Source: Flavobacteriales bacterium CG_4_9_14_3_um_filter_32_8 (GTDB lineage Bacteria > Bacteroidota > Bacteroidia > Flavobacteriales_E > Vicingaceae). From it: a DNA stretch of 12,574 nt. How positions within the stretch are numbered: position 1 is the first letter of the stretch; every line of letters starts with the position of its first letter. The DNA lies in assembly GCA_002790175.1 (NCBI GenBank), contig PFUQ01000232.1, positions 4,969 to 17,542 of the forward strand, in the 5' to 3' direction. Below are positions 6,612 through 12,574 of the stretch, piece by piece. The notes under the pieces were generated by a model. The model had not been told where the DNA came from, did not search any database, and saw only the letters and a program-made list of their open reading frames with translations. The position numbers were made by a program, and so were the translations under genes.

Positions 6612-8348
6612 ATGTACAGAACACATACTAATGGAGAATTAAGAATTGAACAAGCAGAACAACAAGTTACCCTTTGTGGCTGGGTGCAAAAAATTCGTGA
6701 TTTTGGAGGAATGACTTTTGTGGATTTACGCGATCGATATGGCATTACTCAATTAGTGTTTAATGACACTCAAAAACCAATGGTTAGCTCTTTAGGAAGA
6801 GAGTTTGTTGTTCAGGTAACTGGCAAAGTAGCTGAAAGACAAAGTAAAAACTTGAACATTGCTACTGGCGAAATTGAAATTATTGTATCAACCCTCACCG
6901 TTTTAAACAAAAGCAAAACTCCACCTTTTACCATTGAAGACGAAACCGACGGCGGTGAAGAACTAAGAATGAAATACCGTTATTTGGATTTAAGAAGAAA
7001 TCCGTTGAGAAAAAACTTGGAGTTGAGACATCGACTTTCTATGGAAACTAGAAAATACTTAGACGGTCTTAACTTTTTAGAAATAGAAACTCCTTATTTA
7101 ATAAAATCTACTCCCGAAGGTGCTAGAGATTTTGTTGTTCCTAGCCGGATGAATGCTGGGCAGTTTTATGCGTTACCTCAATCGCCACAAACCTTTAAAC
7201 AATTGTTAATGGTAAGTGGTTTCGACAGGTATTATCAAATTGTAAGGTGTTTTAGAGATGAGGATTTACGTGCTGACCGTCAGCCAGAATTTACTCAAAT
7301 TGACTGCGAAATGGCTTTTATTGAGCAAGAAGATATTTTGAACACGTTTGAAGGGATGGTCACCTATTTATTTAAAACTGTAAAAGGAATTGAGTTGACC
7401 GAATTTCCAAGAATGGATTATGCAACAGCCATGGAAAAATATGGTTGCGACAAACCTGATATTCGTTTTGAAATGACTTTTAATTATTTGAATAAAGAAA
7501 CTCAAAATAAAGAATTTAGTGTTTTCAACCAAGCTGAAGCTGTGATTGGAATTGTTGCTGAAGGCTGTGTAAGTTATACTAGAAAACAATTAGACGAATT
7601 AACCGATTTTGTTAGAAGACCTCAAGTTGGAGCAAAAGGATTGGTATATGTTCGTTGCAACGAAGATGGAACATTCAAATCTTCTGTGGATAAATTCTAT
7701 ACAGAAGCCGATTTAAAAACTTGGGCAGAAAAATGCAATGCAAAAGCTGGCGATTTAATATTAGTTTTATCAGGTGATAAAGCTGCAACACAAGTTCAAA
7801 TGAGTGCTTTGCGTTTACATTTAGCGAATGAATTAGGATTAAGAAATCCAAATGTTTACGCTCCACTTTGGGTGTACGATTTTCCTTTGTTAGAATGGAA
7901 TGAAGAAAGTGGGCGTTACCACGCAATGCACCACCCTTTTACTTCTCCAAAAATGGAAGATTTAAATTTATTAGAAACAGATCCTGGGAAAGTACGTGCA
8001 AATGCTTACGACATAGTTTTAAATGGAACAGAAATTGGTGGTGGTTCTATTCGTATTCACGATAGAGCTGTTCAATCTAAAATGTTCGATTTATTAGGAT
8101 TTACTAAAGAGGATGCTCAAGAACAATTCGGATTTTTAATGAATGCTTTTGAATATGGTGCTCCTCCACATGGTGGAATTGCCTTAGGTTTTGATAGATT
8201 GTGTGCGTTGTTTGGCGGACAGGAAACCATCAGAGATTTTATTGCTTTTCCAAAAAACAACAATGGTAGAGATGTAATGATAGATTCTCCTTCATTAATT
8301 AGCCAAATACAGTTAGATGAACTAAATATTGATTTAAAAGTAATTTAA
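6612..8348 (+). CDS. aspS: Aspartyl-tRNA synthetase, bacterial type
   Basis: This 578-residue class IIb enzyme charges tRNA-Asp. The start is placed at ATG 6612 because MYRTHTNGELR is the classic N-terminus and a -7 box lies just upstream. An in-frame TTG 24 nt earlier falls inside that box. The N-terminal OB anticodon domain covers about 1-105 (CGWVQKIRDFGGMTFVDLRD). Motif 1 is FLEIETPYLIKSTPEGARDF (155-174), motif 2 FRDEDLRADRQPEFTQID (214-231) and motif 3 GGIALGFDRLCALFG (521-535). The bacterial GAD insertion sits between motifs 2 and 3, about 290-410. At the position where non-discriminating AspRS carries His (RDHGG), this protein has Phe (RDFGG). That suggests, but does not prove, a tRNA-Asp-specific enzyme. 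The gene stands alone, with a degenerate T9SS fragment upstream and a palindromic repeat downstream. Confidence 0.96.
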   Translation: MYRTHTNGELRIEQAEQQVTLCGWVQKIRDFGGMTFVDLRDRYGITQLVFNDTQKPMVSSLGREFVVQVTGKVAERQSKNLNIATGEIEIIVSTLTVLNKSKTPPFTIEDETDGGEELRMKYRYLDLRRNPLRKNLELRHRLSMETRKYLDGLNFLEIETPYLIKSTPEGARDFVVPSRMNAGQFYALPQSPQTFKQLLMVSGFDRYYQIVRCFRDEDLRADRQPEFTQIDCEMAFIEQEDILNTFEGMVTYLFKTVKGIELTEFPRMDYATAMEKYGCDKPDIRFEMTFNYLNKETQNKEFSVFNQAEAVIGIVAEGCVSYTRKQLDELTDFVRRPQVGAKGLVYVRCNEDGTFKSSVDKFYTEADLKTWAEKCNAKAGDLILVLSGDKAATQVQMSALRLHLANELGLRNPNVYAPLWVYDFPLLEWNEESGRYHAMHHPFTSPKMEDLNLLETDPGKVRANAYDIVLNGTEIGGGSIRIHDRAVQSKMFDLLGFTKEDAQEQFGFLMNAFEYGAPPHGGIALGFDRLCALFGGQETIRDFIAFPKNNNGRDVMIDSPSLISQIQLDELNIDLKVI

Positions 8349-8350
8349 AT

Positions 8351-8413
8351 ATAGTGCAATGAAATGAAGCAATCTCCCAACGGTAAGATTGCTTCGTTCC
8401 TCGCAATAACGAT
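8351..8413. repeat. Degenerate palindromic interspersed repeat; possible bidirectional terminator
   Basis: GAAGCAATCT (8366-8375) pairs perfectly with AGATTGCTTC (8386-8395) across a 10-nt loop. The stem extends outward to 8363 and 8398 with one G-U wobble. The right arm reads AGATTGCTTCGTTCCTCGCA, then ATAACG. This strongly resembles a palindromic intergenic repeat I recall from many bacterial genomes (ATTGCGAGGAACGAAGCAATC and its complement). The left arm is a decayed version. The element lies between convergent genes (aspS and the T9SS protein), where such palindromes often sit. It may terminate transcription from both sides, although no T-tract follows closely. Confidence 0.6.
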
Positions 8414-8419
8414 TTAATT

Positions 8420-9733
8420 TTATTGTTTTATAATTCTTTCTTGTTTCATCAAATTACCCGACTCATCTTTTAATAGAACAAAGTAAATTCCATTTTGATA
8501 AGAAGTCAAATCGATTTTATTTCCTAATGATGTAATTATTTTTTCACCCAACACATTGTAAACTTCAATTGACACATTTTTGTCAGAAAAAACTGTTAGT
8601 AATCCATTTGTTGGATTTGGATAAATTTTAGTTGAAGTAAGATTGTTGTTGGTATTAATTCCAACAGTACAATAAGTAATCGCAGGGTCAACAGCACCTA
8701 AAATAATATCAATATAAGGTGAGGTTGCAGGTGGGGTTGCATCACAAAAATCAAAACTGCCTGTCATTGCACCAGAATTATAAGAGGTATCTTGAACTGT
8801 AAAAGAACCTGTGCTACCACCAGTAATAGAATCAAAATTATAAAAGCTATCACCTATATCAAAAGTGCCGTCATTGTTAAACCAAGCTCCACTTGACACA
8901 CTATCAACATTTAAGAATCCGTTTCCAATAGTAATTTGACCTGTGCTTGTGTTGTTAAAAACTCCAACGTTCCACATACTATTTGTGCCAGTTATTGTTC
9001 CTGGATTAGTGAAAGTTCCCAAATTGGTAATGTCATCAAAAGTTAATGTATTCGCATTGGTTAATGTACCCACATTAGTAAATTGATTAAAATTAACCAC
9101 TCCATTATTGGTAAATGAACCAAAATTTGTACAACTATCTGCTTGCAACAATGCACTAGCATCATTTAAAAAATTACCAGAATTCACCATGCTATCCACA
9201 ACAGTTGTTAAACCTTTAATGGTTCCATAATTATTAATAGTACTAATATTGTAAAAAGCCACTACCTTTATTGTTCCATTATTATTAATTGTTCCAAGAT
9301 TATATAAACTATCAACACCATTCAATACACCAGTAACTGTATTTGCAGCTGTAATATGATTTTCAAAGGCTTTTACATTAAAAGTTCCTGAATTAGTGAA
9401 TGAGCCAGCACTTAACAAAAGATATCTAATAGTTGTTGTTCCATTGTTAATGAAGGAAGCATTTACCCCATTTACCCAAATGTCCCTTACTGGTGAATTT
9501 TGAATTAAACTACCAGAAGCATTAACAGTAATTGAACCAGTAGAATAAGCAAAACTGGTGTCTAAAGCAACAGCATGATTAATAATTACAATATCACCAG
9601 GAATAGGCACTCCAAAAGGAACCCAAGTTGTAAAACTCATCCAGTTACCATTAGCAGTAGAAGTATAGGTTGTCGCAGATAAGTTAAAAGATATTAAAAC
9701 AACCAATAAAAGTAAAGAGTAATTTTTTTTCAT
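8420..9733 (-). CDS. T9SS-sorted surface protein with N-x-G repeats and a G8-like N-terminus
   Basis: This 437-residue protein has a signal peptide at 1-20 (MKKNYS, then a leucine/valine-rich core, ending LSA). Residues 25-78 (NGNWMSFTTW, GDIVIINHAVALD, SITVNASGSL) resemble the G8-like start of many Bacteroidota adhesin-type proteins. Residues about 94-325 hold ten or more degenerate units of 17-24 residues, of the form N-x-G-x-[FIL]-x-N-x-G-x-[FIL] (TNVGTLTNANTL, TNLGTFTNPGTI). A beta-solenoid is inferred. C330 and C355 could form a disulfide. Residues 366-437 are a type-A sorting domain (KIYPNPTNG, VYNVLGEKI, YQNGIYFVLL, ending RIIKQ), which directs export by T9SS and attachment to the surface. 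No enzyme motif was found and the ligand is unknown. The upstream region (9734 onward) has only a weak TATAAAT-like box. Confidence 0.85.
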   Translation of the reverse strand: MKKNYSLLLLVVLISFNLSATTYTSTANGNWMSFTTWVPFGVPIPGDIVIINHAVALDTSFAYSTGSITVNASGSLIQNSPVRDIWVNGVNASFINNGTTTIRYLLLSAGSFTNSGTFNVKAFENHITAANTVTGVLNGVDSLYNLGTINNNGTIKVVAFYNISTINNYGTIKGLTTVVDSMVNSGNFLNDASALLQADSCTNFGSFTNNGVVNFNQFTNVGTLTNANTLTFDDITNLGTFTNPGTITGTNSMWNVGVFNNTSTGQITIGNGFLNVDSVSSGAWFNNDGTFDIGDSFYNFDSITGGSTGSFTVQDTSYNSGAMTGSFDFCDATPPATSPYIDIILGAVDPAITYCTVGINTNNNLTSTKIYPNPTNGLLTVFSDKNVSIEVYNVLGEKIITSLGNKIDLTSYQNGIYFVLLKDESGNLMKQERIIKQ

Positions 9734-9890
9734 AATTATTTTTTAAAGATTTATAGAAAAGTAAAATTATACAAAATACTGCTAATCAGTTTACTAATTT
9801 GGACTACAATTTATCAAATAATTAGCTTTCTATCAAGAAACAAATCATTGGATTATTAAAAATACCCTTTAAACATAAGCTAATTTCTAG

Positions 9891-9898
9891 TAAGTTTG
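9891..9898 (+). promoter_or_regulatory. Probable -7 promoter box of the U32-ferredoxin operon (TAAGTTTG)
   Basis: TAAGTTTG matches TANNTTTG and ends 19 nt before the ATG at 9918. A TTTA at 9868-9871, 19 nt upstream, is a possible imperfect -33 element. The box lies in the 184-bp divergent gap between the T9SS protein gene and this operon; I see nothing else distinct there. Confidence 0.55.
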
Positions 9899-9917
9899 TA
9901 GCCTATTAAGATTGAAT

Positions 9918-11156
9918 ATGAATAAGAAAAGTATTGAAATAATGGCTCCTGCTGGTTCATTTGATTCTTTAACTGCAGCAATACAAGGTGGTGCTGATTC
10001 TATTTATTTTGGAATTGAGCAGTTAAATATGCGTGCTAGAGCTGCCAATAATTTTGTTTTTGACGATTTAGAAACAATTGCAGAGTTAGGAATTACTAAT
10101 AAAGTTAGAACTTACCTTACCCTAAACACCATTATTTACGACCACGATTTATCGTTAATGAAACGCATTGTAGATAAATCGAAAGCTGTAGGAATAACTG
10201 CGGTGATAGCTTCTGACCAAGCGGTGATAAATTATGCTTATTCTATAGGAATGGAAGTTCATATTTCTACTCAAACTAATGTAACTAATTTAGAAACTAT
10301 AAAATTTTTCTCCCATTTTGCCGATGTCATGGTATTAGCAAGAGAATTAAGTTTAAAACAAGTAAAAGACATAACTGAGGGTATAAAAAAAGATAATGTG
10401 AGAGGTCCATCAGGCAATTTAATTGAAATTGAAATATTTGCTCATGGAGCTTTATGTATGGCGGTGTCTGGAAAATGTTATTTGAGTTTACATACCAATA
10501 ATTCATCCGCTAACAGGGGTGCATGTGTGCAAAATTGTAGAAGGACTTATGAAGTAAAAGATGAAGATGGAAACGAACTTTTAATTGACAATGAATACAT
10601 TATGTCTCCAAAAGATTTATGCACCATCGGTTTTATTGATGATATTATTAAATCAGGAGTAAACGTATTAAAAATAGAAGGTAGAGGGCGCTCACCTGAA
10701 TACGTCAAAACAGTTACCCAATGTTATAGAGAAGCTACTGATGCTTATTTAGAAGGAACCTATACTAAAGAAAAAATTGCAGCATGGGATAAAAAATTAG
10801 CAACAGTTTACAACAGAGGATTTTGGGATGGCTATTACTTAGGACAAGAATTAGGAGAATGGTCAGATGTTCATGGTTCAAAAGCAACAACCAGAAAAAA
10901 GTACATTGGAAAAGGAGTACATTATTATCCTAAATCTAGAATTGCAGAATTTAAATTAGAAACTCATTCTTTAAAAGTTGGAGACAAAATATTAATAACT
11001 GGACCAACCACAGGAGTTATTGAAACCGAAGTGAAAGAATTAATGGTTGACGAAATAAAATACAATAAAATTAAAAAAGGAGTCAATTTCACAACCCCAT
11101 TAGACACAACTATTAGAAATTCCGACAAACTTTATATTGTTGAAGATATAGAATGA
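9918..11156 (+). CDS. Peptidase U32-family protein, probably an Fe-S RNA- or cofactor-modifying enzyme
   Basis: This 412-residue cytoplasmic protein matches the U32 signature almost exactly: E172-IFAHGAL-C180-MAVSGK-C187-YLS. C203 and C207 (RGACVQNC) and C235 (SPKDLC) follow, and LKIEGRGRSPEYV (251-263) is typical. Despite the peptidase name, characterised relatives such as TrhP, RlhA and UbiU/UbiV act in hydroxylation of tRNA, 23S rRNA or ubiquinone precursors. UbiU/UbiV bind a [4Fe-4S] cluster through four cysteines. C180, C187, C203 or C207, and C235 are the likely equivalents. The N-terminal part (EIMAPAGSFDSLTAAIQGGA) is a TIM-barrel start common to the family. ATG 9918 is preferred over the in-frame TTG at 9912 because MNKKSIEIMAPAGS is the normal beginning. 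The stop overlaps the ferredoxin ATG (ATGA), implying translational coupling. The exact substrate cannot be assigned from sequence; tRNA hydroxylation is my first guess. Confidence 0.9.
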   Translation: MNKKSIEIMAPAGSFDSLTAAIQGGADSIYFGIEQLNMRARAANNFVFDDLETIAELGITNKVRTYLTLNTIIYDHDLSLMKRIVDKSKAVGITAVIASDQAVINYAYSIGMEVHISTQTNVTNLETIKFFSHFADVMVLARELSLKQVKDITEGIKKDNVRGPSGNLIEIEIFAHGALCMAVSGKCYLSLHTNNSSANRGACVQNCRRTYEVKDEDGNELLIDNEYIMSPKDLCTIGFIDDIIKSGVNVLKIEGRGRSPEYVKTVTQCYREATDAYLEGTYTKEKIAAWDKKLATVYNRGFWDGYYLGQELGEWSDVHGSKATTRKKYIGKGVHYYPKSRIAEFKLETHSLKVGDKILITGPTTGVIETEVKELMVDEIKYNKIKKGVNFTTPLDTTIRNSDKLYIVEDIE

Positions 11157-11383
11157 TTCGAATTACACACCAACGAGAAAAATGTATTGGCTGCAATTAT
11201 TGTGTTGAGTTAGCATTCGAAAGATGGAGAATTTCTAAAAAAGATGGCAAAGTAACACTAATTGATGGCATCAATAAAAAAGGTTTTTACACAACTTTAA
11301 CTGGTGATGATGAATATGAAGCCAACTTAAATGCCGCAAAAGTTTGTCCAGTTAAAATTATACGAGTAGAAAAAGTCAAATAA
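11153..11383 (+). CDS. Small [4Fe-4S] ferredoxin
   Basis: This 76-residue soluble protein has C11-IG-C14-NY-C17 near the N-terminus and C65-PV near the C-terminus, the four ligands of one [4Fe-4S] cluster. The spacing fits single-cluster ferredoxins; the second cluster motif of 2[4Fe-4S] ferredoxins is absent. About 47 residues lie between the motifs (ERWRISKKDGKVTLIDG, then an acidic DDEYEANLN). The start codon overlaps the stop of the U32 gene by 4 bp, so the two are made together. From this I infer that it supplies electrons to, or otherwise serves, the U32 Fe-S protein. The operon appears to end here: 143 bp of AT-rich sequence without a gene follow, with no strong hairpin. Confidence 0.88.
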   Translation: MIRITHQREKCIGCNYCVELAFERWRISKKDGKVTLIDGINKKGFYTTLTGDDEYEANLNAAKVCPVKIIRVEKVK

Positions 11384-11471
11384 AATTCAAGAAAACCAGT
11401 TGTATTTACCTAAATAGATTAGCTTTAAAAAAGATTTAACCCTTTATTTTAAAAATCAAAATATTTTTCAA

Positions 11472-11506
11472 TTTGCCATGATTTATTTAACAAAATACTA
11501 ACTTTA
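11472..11506 (+). promoter_or_regulatory. Probable Bacteroidota promoter of tdh (TTTG, 23-nt spacer, TAACTTTA)
   Basis: TTTG at 11472-11475 and TAACTTTA at 11499-11506 are separated by 23 nt and fit the -33/-7 pair, with one mismatch in the last base of the -7 box. The box ends 20 nt before the ATG at 11527. AAAGG at 11515-11519 is a weak Shine-Dalgarno-like run. Confidence 0.45.
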
Positions 11507-11526
11507 CCACCATCAAAGGTAAACGG

Positions 11527-12486
11527 ATGGTAGATAAAATTTTAGTAATTGGATCTTCTGGTCAAATTGGAACTGAACTAGTTGAAGAATTAAGAAAACG
11601 ATATGGCAATGAAAATGTAATTGCTTCAGACATTAAAGAACCTCAAGTTATTCAGCATGGTCCATTTGAAATAGTAGACATCCTCAATAAGATTCAACTT
11701 GCTGATATTATTTCTAAATACAAAATTAAAGAGGTTTATTTATTAGCTGCTCTTCTATCTGCAACAGCCGAAAAGAACCCAGCATTTGCATGGGATTTAA
11801 ACATGAACAGTTTGTTTAATGTGCTTAATTTAGCGAAAGAAGGTATCATTAAAAAAATCTTTTGGCCAAGCTCTATTGCTGTTTTTGGACCAACAACTCC
11901 AAAAATAAATACCCCACAATATACAATAATGGAACCAAGTACTGTTTACGGAATTAGTAAACAAACAGGGGAAAGATGGTGTGAGTATTACCATAAAAGA
12001 TATGGAGTGGATATTAGAAGTGTACGATATCCAGGACTTATCGGCTACAAATCTAAACCTGGAGGGGGAACAACAGATTACGCTGTTGACATTTTTCATC
12101 AAGCAATATTGGCTAAAAAATATGAATGTTTTTTATCAGAAAACACTACACTTCCTATGATGTACATGTCTGATGCTATTGATGCTACCATAGCAATTAT
12201 GAAAACTGAAGATTCAAAAATTAAAATTAGATCAAGCTACAATATTTCTGGAATTAGTTTTTCACCAAAAGAAATTGCAGAGGAAATAAATAAACTGATG
12301 CCAGATTTTAAAATTTCTTATTTACCTGATTCTAGGCAACAAATTGCAAACTCGTGGCCACAAACAATAGATGACAGTTATGCTAAAAACGATTGGGGTT
12401 GGTCGCCAAAATACAATTTATTTACAATAACCAAAATCATGTTAGAAAATTTGGAACAGTTATTGCCAAAAGAAAATAAATATTAA
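11527..12486 (+). CDS. tdh: L-threonine 3-dehydrogenase, epimerase-like SDR type
   Basis: This 319-residue NAD-dependent enzyme oxidises L-threonine to 2-amino-3-ketobutyrate, the first step to glycine and acetyl-CoA. It belongs to the extended short-chain dehydrogenases, not the zinc-dependent MDR family used by E. coli. The NAD site is G9-SS-G12-QI-G15. Other landmarks are LLAALLSATAEKNP (72-85), WPSSIAVFGPTTP (113-125), the catalytic Y141 and K145 in STVYGISKQTGERWCEYY, the substrate-pocket region YPGLIGYK with PGGGTTDYAVDIF (178-190), and TLPMMYMSDAID. This combination is specific to bacterial and animal SDR-type threonine dehydrogenases. The usual partner, 2-amino-3-ketobutyrate CoA ligase (kbl), is not in this window. 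It has its own promoter and is separate from the ferredoxin gene 143 bp upstream. Confidence 0.93.
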   Translation: MVDKILVIGSSGQIGTELVEELRKRYGNENVIASDIKEPQVIQHGPFEIVDILNKIQLADIISKYKIKEVYLLAALLSATAEKNPAFAWDLNMNSLFNVLNLAKEGIIKKIFWPSSIAVFGPTTPKINTPQYTIMEPSTVYGISKQTGERWCEYYHKRYGVDIRSVRYPGLIGYKSKPGGGTTDYAVDIFHQAILAKKYECFLSENTTLPMMYMSDAIDATIAIMKTEDSKIKIRSSYNISGISFSPKEIAEEINKLMPDFKISYLPDSRQQIANSWPQTIDDSYAKNDWGWSPKYNLFTITKIMLENLEQLLPKENKY

Positions 12487-12536
12487 AAATATTGAAACAA
12501 TTGTATATTTAAAAACGTATCAAAGAACAAATAAGT

Positions 12537-12562
12537 CTATTTATCGAATAAATAGTTTGTTT
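12537..12562 (+). terminator. Weak terminator-like hairpin downstream of tdh
   Basis: CTATTTAT (12537-12544) and ATAAATAG (12548-12555) form a perfect but AT-only-rich 8-bp stem with a CGA loop, followed by TTTGTTT. It lies 50 bp after the tdh stop. The stem is weak, so termination is only possible. Confidence 0.35.
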
Positions 12563-12574
12563 AGGCTAAATTAT

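Noticed and set aside
11384..11526. Possible small gene, riboswitch or terminator between the ferredoxin and tdh genes
   Set aside because: AT-rich with no convincing open frame or strong stem; only the tdh promoter elements could be supported.
1..12574. tRNA, rRNA, CRISPR, transposase or phage genes
   Set aside because: No tRNA-like arms, regularly spaced repeats with spacers, or mobile-element proteins were seen on either strand by reading; a covariance-model scan was not possible.

Overview
The window looks like chromosomal DNA of a Bacteroidota bacterium, most likely of the Flavobacteriia or a close relative. Four things support this. The DNA is very AT-rich. Two encoded proteins end in type IX secretion system (T9SS) sorting domains with the YPNP start. 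Most genes lack a Shine-Dalgarno site and instead have a TANNTTTG-type -7 promoter box about 20 nt before the start codon. The protein variants are also typical of the phylum: LysRS with an extra C-terminal domain, Mrp without its CxxC, and a short-chain-dehydrogenase-type threonine dehydrogenase.

Layout from left to right. (1) A 5'-truncated membrane sulfatase of the LTA-synthase/phosphoglycerol-transferase type runs in from the left edge (1-1518, +). (2) An iron-sulfur pair follows on +: an Mrp/NBP35-type P-loop ATPase (1606-2727) and a small NifU C-terminal-domain protein (2884-3144). A gap rich in hairpins separates them. (3) A two-gene operon lies on the minus strand: lysS (5865-4168), then gpsA (4146-3148). 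gpsA converges on the Nfu gene with only 3 bp between the stop codons. (4) A remnant of a T9SS-secreted protein has no N-terminus (5945-6532, +) and shows a sharp internal drop in GC. (5) aspS follows (6612-8348, +), then a degenerate palindromic interspersed repeat. (6) A T9SS surface protein built of short N-x-G repeats is on the minus strand (9733-8420). (7) An operon on + encodes a U32-family (peptidase U32/tRNA hydroxylase-like) protein (9918-11156) and a single-cluster ferredoxin (11153-11383) that overlaps it by 4 bp. (8) An NAD-dependent L-threonine 3-dehydrogenase of the epimerase-like SDR type closes the window (11527-12486, +).

Most of this is housekeeping: aminoacylation, phospholipid precursor synthesis, Fe-S cluster assembly and threonine catabolism. 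Two themes connect genes. One is iron-sulfur chemistry: Mrp and Nfu for cluster delivery, and the U32 protein with its ferredoxin as probable cluster users. The other is the cell surface: the sulfatase and two T9SS-sorted proteins, one of them decayed. I see no phage, transposase, CRISPR, rRNA or tRNA. The most notable items are the overlapping U32-ferredoxin pair, the decayed mosaic T9SS fragment, the hairpin cluster with a palindrome at the Nfu start, and the shared promoter geometry. I did not find a clear new multi-gene system.
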